Shown here piece by piece: positions 1 through 12,000 of a stretch of 64,000 nt of DNA (positions are counted from its first letter, which is position 1; each line of letters opens with the position of its first letter). The notes under the pieces were generated by a model that had not been told where the DNA came from, searched no databases, and was given only the letters and a program-made list of their open reading frames with translations. A program made the position numbers and the translations under genes. This DNA comes from DASYKS01 sp035995205 (lineage in GTDB: Bacteria; Acidobacteriota; Thermoanaerobaculia; Multivoradales; UBA5704). The stretch lies in contig DASYKS010000110.1 of the NCBI GenBank assembly GCA_035995205.1, positions 1-64,000 of the forward strand, read 5' to 3'.

Positions 1-3000
1 CCGACGCGCCGAGCGGGTCGACGATCACCGCGCCGGCCGCCGCCGCGCCGCTGTCGGCCAGCATGTAGCGGAGCCGCTCCGCCGGATAGGCCGGATCGAG
101 GGGAACGTACGCTCCCCCGGCGAACCAGATGCCGAGCAGCCCGACGACCATCGTCGGCGTCCGAGCGACGCACAGGCCCACCCGCGCCTCCGCGCCGAGC
201 GCGAAATCCCGGTTCAGCCGCAGCGCCAGCGACCGGGCGCGCCGCTCCAGCTCGCCATAGCTCAGATGAACGTTGTGATCACCGTCGCCGACCACCGCCA
301 CCCGATCGGGAGCTCGGCCCGCCTGCTCGGCGATGCGCGCGCCGATCGTCCGGCCCTCGGCAATGAACCGCGGCGCCGAATCGTTCCACTCGAACGCGAT
401 CTGGTGGCGCTCGGAGGGAGCCCAAACCTCCAGCTCCGCGATCGGCGTCTCCGGTCGCGCGAGCAGCGCGTCGAGCAGCCGGGGCAGGCGCTCGGCGAGG
501 CGGGAGAGGGTCGCCGGATCGAACAGCTCGCGGTCGTACTCCAGCCCTCCGAGCATTCCTCCGGTGGGGCCGCCGGCCGGTCCGCCGCGCTCCGAGAAGG
601 TGAGCGCGAGATCGAACTTGCCGATCGCCTCCCACGGTGCCCACGATGACAGGGTAAGCCCGAGCGCCGCCGCGCCCTCCTCGCCCCCCGGCAGCTCTTC
701 GGCCGCGCCCTGGAGCGCGAAGCTGACCTGGAACAGGGGGGCGGTCGCGAGATCGCGCGCGGGCGCCAGCTCCGCCACCACTTTTTCGAACGGCAGATCC
801 TGGTGGGCGAACGCGCCGACCGCGACGGCGCGGGTGCGCGCGATCAGCTCGCGCCAGCTCGGCGCCCGGTCAAGCCCCACGCGCAGAACCAGAGTGTTCA
901 CGAACAGGCCGATCACGCCTTCGACCTCGGTACGGTGGCGGCCGGCGACCGGGGTGCCGAGCGAAAAATCGTCCTGACCGGTCCAGCGCTGGAGCAGCGC
1001 GGCAAACGCCGCGAGCAGGCCCATGAACGGTGTGGCGCCCGCGCGCCGGCACTCCTCGGCGAGGCGTTCGACGGTGCGGGCCGGCAGAGCGAGCCCGCGC
1101 CACCCTCCGCGAACCGGCCGGGCGGGCCGGCGCGGTCGATCGGTCGGCAGCGCGATCGGCGGCGCGCCGGCAAGCCGCTCGCGCCAGTAGGCGATCTCCC
1201 GTTCGAGCCGCTCGCCCACCAGCCAGCCGCGCTGCCAGAGCGCGTAATCGGCGTATTGAAGAGGAAGAACCGGCAGCGCCGAAACCCGTCCTCTAGCGAG
1301 CGCCGCATAGGTCGCCACCAGCTCGCGCACCAGCACGCCGAGCGACCAGCCGTCGGCCGCGATGTGGTGCAGGCGCAGTAGCAGGCCGTGCTCAGAGGCG
1401 ACGAAGCGGACAGCCAAGCCGCGCGCGAGCGGACCTTCTGCGAGATCAAACGGGCGGCTCGCCTCGGCCGCCACGGTGCGCTCCCCCTCCCCTGCCGCGC
1501 GCTCCGCCGGCAGCGCCGACAGGTCGGCGAGCGCGAGGGGGAACCCATCGGCCGCGCCGATTCGCTGCAGCGGCCGACCGTCGACCTCGCGGTAGGTGGT
1601 CCGCAGCACGGCATGGCGGCGCCAAATCTCCTCCAAGCTCGCGCGCAGGACCGCCTCGTCGAGCCCGCCGGAGAGGCGCAAGGCGACCGGCATGTTGTAC
1701 GCCGAGCTGCCCGGCATCAGGCGATCGAGGAACCATAGCCGTTCCTGGGCGAACGAGAGCGGCGCCTCGGCGCCCGCGGGCCACTCAGAGCGCGCGGGGA
1801 TCTCGCGCCAAGGCGAGGGACCGGCCGGCGCCGGGTAACCCAAGGCCGACGCAACCTCCCAGGTCGGACGCCCGAGCTCGTTCTCGTCCAGTTGCTCGCG
1901 CCAACGTTCGGCGACCTGCGGCCGGACGCCGCCATGGCCGAGGAACTTGACGTCGCCGAGCGCCCGCGACGCCGCGTGCGGTCCGTCGGTCATCCTCCGC
2001 GACGAGCGCTCTTCGTACGGCGCCGCCATCGCCGGGTCGTACGGCAGCCCCAGGAACTCGCATACGCCGCGGAGCACCCGCTCCGGCTCGCGCACCAGCT
2101 CTTCGAAGATCACCCGATGGTGGCGCTCGCGCGGCACGTGGGCGAGAAAATCCAGAATGTTGCGGTGGCTCGCGGTCCAGATCAGCTCCGCCAGCTCGCG
2201 GCGGCTGAACGGATGCTCGCGGCGGAAGAAGATCTGATCGAGCTTCGCCTCCTCGAACGAGCGGATCATGCCGCCCGGATGGCGGACCAGATGAAGGTAG
2301 CGCGCGCCGGAAAACTCGGCTTCGCCCCGCCGCAGGACTTCCGGGTCGAGCGCGTAGGAGGGGGTCTTGTCGACCAGCATCCGGCCGTCCAACTCCTCCT
2401 GGAGCAGACCGAAGAACTGCGCCGTTGGCAGATCGCGCGCTTCGCATTCGGCGACGAAATCGCGCGCCGCCTCGACCCCCGTGCCGCGGATCTCCATCAC
2501 CGCGCGCAGCACCCCTTCGAGCCAGAAGCTGTCACGCCCCGAAAACGCGGCGCGCCGCTCGCCCATGGTGCGGTACGTGAGCAGCTCCAGCTCCGGCGGC
2601 GCAAACAGCAGAGGATGCCCGGCGAGCATGACGCGCAGCAGCGTGGTGCCCGAGCGCGGGGGCGAGAGGACGAACAGCGCCGGCGGATTCTTCTCCTCCT
2701 CGGCTCCCGCGTTGGGCGGGCCGAGCGGACGCACGAGCGCCGCGAGGGTCGCGAGCGCCGCCTCGTCGATCCGCCGCATCGAAGTCGTCTCGCCGTCGGT
2801 GCCGCGCGTCTCGTACCCGCCGCGCGAGGCGAGCGCACGCTTTTTGCCTTCCGGGTGCTCCGCCTCGACGTAGGCCGCGAGCGCGGCGATCGTCGGATGG
2901 TCGAAGATCACGACCACCTGGACCAACTCGCCGAGATCCTGCTGCAGCCGGTTGATCAGCACCGCGCCGCGGATCGAGTTGCCCCCCTGCTCGAAGAAGT

Positions 3001-6000
3001 CGTCGTCGACGCCGATGGTGTCCGCCTCCACCCCCAGAACCTCCGCCCAGGCGCCCGCGAGCCAAACCTCCAGCGGTGTTGCGGGTGCCACGCGCTCGCG
3101 CTCGAGGCGCGATCGACCGGAGCCAGGGCGCTCCGGCGCCGGCAGCGCCCGGCGATCGACTTTGCCGTGCGCGGAAAGCGGCAACGCGTCGAGCCGCACG
3201 AGCGCGGAGGGCAGCATGTAGTCGGGCAGCCGCGTCGCCAGATCGGCGCGCAGCTCCGCGAGCGTCGGCACGGCGTCGCCCACGGCGTACGCCACCAACC
3301 GCGGATCGCCGGCTTGCCCGCCCTGTCCCAACACCGCCACCACGACGCATTCGCGCACGCCCGGACGGGCGAGCACCGCCGCTTCGATCTCGCCCAGCTC
3401 GATGCGGAAGCCGCGCACCTTCACCTGGGTGTCGATCCGCCCGAGGTATTCGAGATCGCCGTCCGGCAGCCGCCGGCCCAGATCGCCCGAGCGGTAGCGC
3501 CGCGCGCCCGGGGTTTCCGACGCCGGGTCGGGGACGAACCGTTCCGCCGTCAGCTCCGGCCGCCTGAGATAACCGAGTGCCAATCCTGCGCCGCCGACCA
3601 GGATCTCGCCCGGCACTCCGACCGGCGCGGGCTCGACCCGGTTCCAAAGATCGACCACCTGCGCGGAAAGATCCGGAATCGCGGGCCCCACGACACTGCC
3701 GCCGGCCGCGTCGGCGGCGCCCAAGGGCCGATAGGTGACGTGGACCGTCGTCTCGGTGATCCCGTACATGTTGACCAGCAGGGGCCGGTCCTCGCCGTGG
3801 CGCGCGATCCAGGGGCGCAGGCTCGACAGATCGAGCGCCTCGCCGCCGAACACCACGACGCTCAATGCGTGATCGACCGGCGCGGCCTCCTCGGCTTCGA
3901 TCGCCTGCAACTGTCGGAAAGCCGACGGCGTCTGGCTCAGCACCGTCACCCGCTCGTCGACCAGCAGACGCAGTAGCTCGCCCGGCGAGCGGCTCAGCCA
4001 GTAGGGAACGACCTCCAACCGTCCGCCGAACAGCAGCGCGCCCCAAATCTCCCAGACCGAGAAATCGAAGGCGTAGGAATGAAACAGCGTCCAGACGTCC
4101 GCGGGGTCGAAATCGAGCTCGTTCTCGGTCGCGGCGAACAGGCGCGCCACGTTCGCGTGGGTGACGACCACCCCTTTCGGCTTGCCCGTAGAGCCCGAGG
4201 TGTAGATCACATAGGCAGGCAGCTCCGGAGCCACCGCGGGCAGGCGCCGGGTCCAGGCCGAAGGCTCGGGGGCGCCTTCCAGCAGCAGCACCCGGGCGCC
4301 GGATTCCGGCGGGCCCGACAGCGACCGCCGCTCGGTCACCAGGACCCGCACGCCGCTGTCGGCCAGCAGATAGGCGAGCCGCTCTTGCGGATAGTGCGGA
4401 TCGAGCGGCACGTACGCCGCGCCGGCCTGCAAGATGCCGAGAATCCCTACCACCATCTCGATCGACCGTTCGACGCACAGGCCCACGAGATCGCCGGGAG
4501 CCACGCCCGCCGCCAGCAACCGCCGGGCGAGCACGGTGGCGCGGCGGGCGAGATCGCCGTAGGTGAGAACCGCGCCGCCCATGCTCACCGCGATCGCGTC
4601 CGGCCGACTCGCAGCCTGCTCGGCGAAACGCTGCGGCAGGGCAAACGGCGCGAATGTGCTCTCGGGCCTGCCCCAACGCGCGACCAGCTCGTCGCGTTCG
4701 GTGGCCGAAAGCAGCGGCAGCTCGGAGATGCGGGTTTCCGGCGCCGCCACCGCCCCTTCGAGCATATGCCGCCAGTGGCCCGCCCAACGCTCGACGGTCG
4801 AACGGTCGAACAGGTCGGCGCGGAACTTCCATTCCAAGCCGAGCGCGTCGCGTACGCCGCCGTCGGCAACGCTCACCACCAGATCGAATTTCGCGGTCTG
4901 CCCTTCCATCTCGACCGGCCGCACCTCGAGCCCCAGCCCCGGATCGCCGGCCGTGGCGGCCGCTGCCGGCTGAAGCTGGAACAGCACCGAGAAGAGGGGC
5001 GAGCGGGCAAGATCGCGCTCAGGCGCGATCTCCGCCACCAGCTGCTCGAACGGCAGATCCTGATGCGCGTAGGCGCCGAGCGCGGCGCTCCGCGCCGTGG
5101 CGAGCCAGGAGCTGAACGACGGGTCGGCGGAGAGATCGGCGCGCAGGGCCAGGGTGTTGATGAAGAAGCCGATCAACGGCTCCAGCTCTGTTCTCGCCCG
5201 GTTCGCGATCGTCGTGCCGACCACCAAGTCGCGCTCTCCGGAAAGGCGCGCGAGCAGCGCCTCGAACGCCGCGAGCAGGACCATGAACAGGGTCGCCTCG
5301 TGGTCGCGTGCGAAGGTGCGCAGGCGTTCCACGAGATCGGGCGAAATCGCGCTCATGAGCCGCCCGCCGCGATCGCTCGGAAAGCCCCTGCGCGGCCGAT
5401 CGGCCGGCAGCGCGAGAGTCGGGGCGCTCTTGAGAGTCCGGCGCCAGTACTCCATCTGCTCGGCGAGCGCCGCGCCGCTGAGCCAGCCGCGTTGCCAGAG
5501 CGCGAAATCCGCGTACTGAACCGGCAACTCCGGCAACGGCGAGGTTCGCCCCCGCGCGTAGGCCACATAGAGCGCGACCAGCTCGGCGATCAGCACCCCC
5601 ATCGACCAGGCGTCCGAGACGACGTGATGAACCGTGAGCAGCAGCGCGTGATCCGCCGCATCCAATCGGACGAGCGTTGCGCGCACCAGCGGCCCGCGCT
5701 CCAGATCGAACGGCTGTACCGCCTCGCGGCGCACGAGGGCCGGAAACTCGGCCGAGACGCCCACCAGTCCCGACAGATCGACCGCGGGGATGGCCGTCCC
5801 CTGCCCGGGCAGGGCGACACGCTGCACCGGCCGTCCGGCCGCGATGCCGAACGTCGTGCGCAACGTCTCGTGCCGGCGGATGACCTCGCCCAGCGCGCGG
5901 GAGAGTGCCGAGGGCCAGAGGCTGCCCACCAGGCGCACGGCGGTGGCGACGTTGTAGGCGGGGCTTCCCGGGGCGAGCCGATCGAGGAACCAGAGGCGCT

Positions 6001-9000
6001 CCTGGGCAAAGGAAAGCGGGAAATCGCCCTGCCGCCCCAGAGGCACGAGCGGTGGGGCGGCCGGGGCGACCCGATCGGCCACCGAATCGCTCGCCGGAAG
6101 GCGGAGCGGCGGGGTCTGGACCAAATCCGCACCGCTCCCTGCGAGGATGCGCTCCGTCCCCTCCGGCTCGATCGCCGCCGCGAGCCGGCCGAGCTGGGGC
6201 GCTTCGAACACCCGGCGTAGCGGCAGCTCGACCCCGAGATCCTCGCGGATGCGCGAGATCAGGCGCATCGCGAGCAGCGAATGGCCGCCGAGATCGAAGA
6301 AGTGCGATTCGACTCCCAGCTGCTCGACGCCCAACAGCTCTCGCCAGATCCCGGCGAGCCGCTGTTCGGTCGGCGTATGTAGGGGCGTCAAAGGCGCGTC
6401 GGCCGTCGCCGAACCGGCGGCATCGGGGGCCGGCAGCGCCTTGCGATCGACCTTGCCGTTCGGCGTGAGCGGCAATCGGTCGAGGCGGGAGAACGACGAC
6501 GGGATCATCGCCTCGGGCAGGCGCCCGCGCAAAAACGCGAGCAGCGTTTCGCGGAGAGCCGTTCCGCCCGAGAGGCCCGTGCCGGGGCGCTCCACCACGT
6601 AGGCCGCGATCCGCTTGTCTTCCCCCTCGCCGAACACCCGGGCCGCCGCCTGGCCCACCCCCTGATGATCGGCGAGCACCCGTTCGATCTCCAACAGCTC
6701 GATCCGGTGGCCGCGGATCTTCACCTGATGATCGATCCGGCCTTGGACCTCCAGCCGGCCGTCGGGCAGGAAGCGCGCGAGATCGCCGGTGGCGTAGAGC
6801 CGCGCGCCGGCGACGCCGGAGAACGGATCGGGCAGAAAGCGCTCCGCGGTGAGATCGGGGCGCCCATGGTAGCCGCGCGCCACGCCGGCGCCGCCGATCC
6901 ATAGCTCGCCTGGCACGCCCCAAGGGAGCGCGTTGCCGTGCACGTCCGCCACGTGGACTTCGGTCGCCGGAATCGGCCGGCCGATCGTGATCGGCGGCTT
7001 CCCCGCCGGGTCCACTTCGTCGAGCGTCGACCAGACCGCCGTCTCGGTCGGTCCATACATGTTCCACAGCGCGCCGACCTTCGGCCCCAGCTCGGCGGCG
7101 AGCGCCGGCGGCAGCGCCTCGCCCCCGACGAGCGCCTTCAGCTTCGCGTCGCCCGGCCAAGCGGACGCGAGCAGCACACGCCAACCGGAGGGGGTCGCCT
7201 GGAGGATCGTCGCGCCGCTCGCGCGGAGGAGATCCGCCAACAGACGGCCGTCCGCCACCTCGTCGCGGCGCGCGATCACCGTCCGCGCGCCGACCAGGAG
7301 CGGCGCGTATAGCTCCAACCCCGCGATGTCGAACGACAGCGAGGTCGAAGCGACGAAGACGTCGGACGCGCCGATCCCCGGCCGCTGGATCATCGCCGCC
7401 AGGAAGCTGACCAGAGCGCCGTGCGACAGCTCGACCCCCTTCGGCCGGCCCGTCGAGCCCGAGGTGTAGATCGTGTAGGCGAGAGCCCCCGGCAGCGCGC
7501 GCGGCGCCAGCTCGCCGCCGCTCTCCTGCGCGGCAGGCTCGCCGAGCATCCCGCCCGCACCGAGCGCCACGGTGAACGGGGCGAGCGACGAAAGGGCCGC
7601 GAGCCCCGCCTCGTCGCCCACGGGTTCGGCATCGACGATCAGAGCGGCGAGCCCCGCGTCCACCGCCATGTAGGCCAGGCGCTCCGCCGGATAGCCGGGA
7701 TCGAGCGGCACGTAGGAGGCACCGGCGGCGAGCACGCCGAGCGCGGCCACCGGCAGCGCGGCCGTGCGCTCGACCGCGATCCCCACCTTTGCCTCGCGGC
7801 AGACGCCGAGCGCAATCAAGCGGCGCGCGAGGACGTTCACCCGCGCCAAGAGCGTCGCGTAGTCGAGCGTCCCGGAGGCATCCACCACCGCAACCGACGA
7901 AGGGGTGCGCAACGCCTGCGCGGCAAACAGCGCCGGGACCGTTCCGGCAACCTCGCCCCGGGGCTCCAGCGCGGCGGCGCCGGTGCCGGCCGCCAAGAGC
8001 TCGGCGCGCTCGGCGGCCCCCAGCAGTGGCAGGTCGAACAGGCGGGTTTCCGGCCGCTCGGCCGCGCCGGTCAGCAGCGTCTCGTAATGGCGCGCCAGGC
8101 GTTCGATCGTCGACGCTTCGAACAGATCGGTCGCGTACTCCCAATGGAGCCCCAACCGCGCGGGCGACAGGCGCAAATAGAGCTGAAGGTCGACCAGCGC
8201 GGTCTCGGCCGAGACCGGCAGCTGCGTCATCGCGAGATCGCCCGCCACGCCCCCGTCGAACGGCACGTTGACCAGGTTGAATATCAGCTGGAACAACGGA
8301 TTCCGCCCGAGGTCGCGGCGCGGCGCCAGCTCCTCCACCAGCCGTTCGAACGGCAGATCCTGGTGGCCAAAAGCGCCGAACGCGGTCGTCTTCGCCCGTT
8401 CGATCGCTTCGGCGAACGTCGGGTCGCCCGCGACCGAAGTCCGTAGGACCAAGGTATTGACGAAGAAGCCGATCAGCCCTTCGACGTCGCTCCGGGTGCG
8501 GTTCGCAACCGGCATGCCGAGCACCGAATCCCCTTCGCCGACGTAGCGGGCGACCAAACCCTGGAATCCGGCGAGCAGGACCATGAACGTCGAAGCGGAA
8601 TGCGCGCGGCCGAGCTGTTCCAGCCGCACCACGAGATCGGGGGCGATGGCGGTCGAAAGCGTGCGTCCGCGATGGCTCGCGACGGCGGGGCGCGGCCGGT
8701 CGGTCGGTAGCTCCGAGCTCGGCAACCCGGCGAGCTGCTCGCGCCAATACCCAAGCTGGCGCGCCAGCTCCCCGGCCGCGAACCAAGCGCGCTGCTGGAC
8801 CGCGAAATCGGCATACTGAAGCGGCAGCGGCGGCAACCCGGGGGGGCGGCCGAGGAGGAGCGCGCCGTAAACCTGCGCCACCTCGCCGAACAGCAGCCCC
8901 ATCGACCACCCGTCCGAGACGATGTGGTGCATCGAATAGACCAGCGCATGCTCGCGCGCTCCGAACCGAAGCAGCCAGGAGCGCAGCAGCGGCGCCACCT

Positions 9001-12000
9001 CCAAGTCGAACGGCAGGGCGAACTGCGCGCGCGAAAGACGCAGCAGCTCGGGCTCTCCGCGCCCTTGGCCCAACCCCGAAAGATCGATCTCCGCCGACCC
9101 CAACGCCAGCTCCGGTTCGACGATCTGTACCGGCTCGCCGCCGACCTCCGCGAACCTCGTGCGCAACGTGTCGTGCCGCCGGCCGATCTCGCGCAGCGCC
9201 GCATGGAGCGCGCCGCGGTCGAGCGGCCCGGAGAGGCGGACCGCCCCGCCCAGGTTGTAGAACGGGTTGCCCGGATTCAACCGGTCGATCAGCCACAGGC
9301 GCTGTTGAGCGAACGAAAGCGGCGCGCTCACCGCCTGAGCTTTCGGGACCGGCGGCGGCTCGACCGCCTCTCCTTCACCCGCGCTCTTTAGATCCTTGGC
9401 GTCCTTCCGGTCCTTCTCGCCCGGGTTTCCGCCCGGGTCGTCCTTGCCGCCGCCATCGATCACCGCCGCCAGGCCGCCCAGCGTCGGCGCCTCGAACACC
9501 CTGCGCAGTAACAGCTCCACCCCCAGCTCCTCGCGAATCCGCGCGAGCAGACGCATGGCGAGCAGAGAGTGGCCGCCCAGCTGGAAGAAGTTCGATTCCA
9601 CCCCGACGGCGGCGACGCCCAAAAGCTCCCGCCAGAAGCCGGCGAGCCGCTTTTCGGTCGGCGTGCGCGGCGGCTCCAGCCCGTCGGCAACCGCGCCGGC
9701 AAGATCCGGAGACGGCAGAGCCTTGCGATCGACTTTGCCGTTCGGGGTGAGCGGCAGCCGGTCGAGGCGGGTGTAGGTCGACGGCATGTACGCTTCCGGC
9801 AGCCGCCCGGAGAGGTGCGCCCCGAGCGCGGCGCGGAGCGCCGCTCCTTCCCCGAGCTTCGCGCCAGGGCGTTCGACGACGTAGGCCGCGATCCGCCGAT
9901 CCTCGCCGTCGCCGAACACGATCGCCGCCGCGGCGAGGACGCCGGGCGCTTCGGCGAGCGCGCTCTCGATCTCGCCCAACTCGATCCGATGGCCGCGGAC
10001 CTTCACCTGATGATCGGTGCGGCCGAGACATTCAAGCCGCCCATCGGGCAGGAAACGACCGAGGTCGCCGGTCCGATAGAGCCGCGCTCCGGCGGCGGCG
10101 GAGAACGCGTCCGGCACGAACCGCTCGGCCGTCAGGTCGGGGCGCGCGTGGTAGCCGCGCGCCACCCCGGCGCCGCCGATCCACATCTCGCCCGGCAGGC
10201 CCCGGGGCATCGGCTGGCCCGCCGAATCCACGACATAGAGGCGGGTCGCCGGCACCGGCCGGCCGATGGCGATCGCTCCCGGACCCACCGGGTCAAGCGT
10301 CGACCAGACCGCCGTTTCGGTCGGCCCATACATGTTCCACAGCGAGGCGACACGCGGCAGCAGCTCGGCGGAAAGCGCCGCCGGCAGCGCCTCGCCGCCG
10401 ACCAGCGCCTTGAGGCCGAGTGTGCCGGTCCAGCCGGCGGCCAGCAGGACGCGCCATCCCGAAGAGGTCGCCTGGAGGATCGTGGCGCCGCTCGCCGCCA
10501 ATAGATCCGCCAGCAGGCGGCCATCCGCGACCTCGTCGCGGCGCGCGATCACGGTCCGCGCGCCGACCAGCAGGGGCGCGAACAATTCAAGGCCCGCGAT
10601 GTCGAACGACAGCGAGGTCACCGCGACGAAGACGTCCTCGGGCCCGACCCCCGGGCGCTCGATCATCGCCGCCAGGAAGCTCGCGAGCGCGCCGTGCGAC
10701 AGCTCGACCCCTTTCGGTTTGCCGGTCGAGCCGGAGGTGTAGATCGTGTAGGCGAGGCTCTCCGGCAGCGGGGCGAACGAACCCACCTCTTCCGCATCGC
10801 CGCCAATTCCGCCTGCGACCTCGCCGCCCGTGGAAATCTCGACGGTTTGCACGGTCGCCCCGGTCGCCGCTCGTGCCACGCCCGCCGAGGTACCGTCCAC
10901 GATCACCGCGGCAAGCCCCGCGTCCGCCGCCATGTAGGCCAGACGCTCGGCCGGATACCCGGGATCGAGCGGCACGTAGGAGGCGCCCACCGTGAGCACG
11001 CCAAGCGTCGCCACCGGAAGAGCCGCCCCGCGCTCGACCATGATGCCGACTTTCGCTTCCGCTCCGATCCCGAGCGCGGTCAACCGCCGCGCCAGACCGT
11101 TCACACGTCCGTGGAGCGTCGCATAATCGAGGGTCTCCGCCGCCGTGACCACCGCCGTCGCCGACGGCGTGCGCCGCGCCTGAGCCGCGAACCGCTCGGG
11201 CACGGTCCATGACGTGGCGCCCGCCCGCGGGGTTGCGGCGCCTCTGCCGACGAGCAGCAGCTCGGCGCGCTCCGCCGCCCCGAGCAAAGGCAGCTCGGAC
11301 AGGCGGGCCTCCGGATTCTCCGCCGCGCCGGCAAGCACGTTCCGGTAGTGCCCGGCAAAACGCTCGATCGTCGCCGCCTCGAACAGGTCGGTCGCGAATT
11401 CCCAGCCGATGGTGAGGCGATCGGAGGTTTCGAACAGATAGACCTGGAGATCGAATGGCGCCGTGCCGGAACGCATCAGCAGAAGGCCACCGAGCTTCTC
11501 GGCTTCGGCGTGGTGTTGGCCCTTCGGCATCAAATTGAACATCAACTGAAACAGAGGATTCCGCGACATGTCGCGACGCGGCGCCAGCTCCTCGACCAGC
11601 CGTTCGAAGGGCACCTCCTGGTGCGAATAGGCGTCGAGCGCCAGCTCGCGGACTCGGGCAAAGATCTCGCCGAACGACGGATCGCCGGAGAGATCGGCGC
11701 GCAGGACCAGGTTGTTGACGAAGAACCCGATCAGCCCTTCCTCGTCGCGGTGCGCCCGGCCGGCGATCGGGACGCCGACCACCAGGTCGGTCTGGCAGAC
11801 ATGGCGGCTCACCAAGGAGTAGAAGCCCCCGAGCAGCGCCATGAACGTCGAGCCGGAGCGCGACCGGGCAAAGGCCATGAGCGGCCCGAACACCTCCCCG
11901 CCGATCACCGTGCGCAGGGTCGCGCCGCGATGGCTGGGCAGCGGTGTCCGCGGCCGGTCCGCGGGCAGCTCGGTGATCGGCGCGCCTGCGAGCTTTTTGC

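Noticed and set aside
1892..3976. Long plus-strand frame opposite the NRPS
   Set aside because: High-GC shadow of the antisense codons; no domain, no ribosome site.
5019..9296. Very long Arg/Ala/Gly-rich minus-strand frame in the NRPS region
   Set aside because: It is an out-of-register reading of the true NRPS frame; its composition is low-complexity, and the real frame carries all domain motifs.
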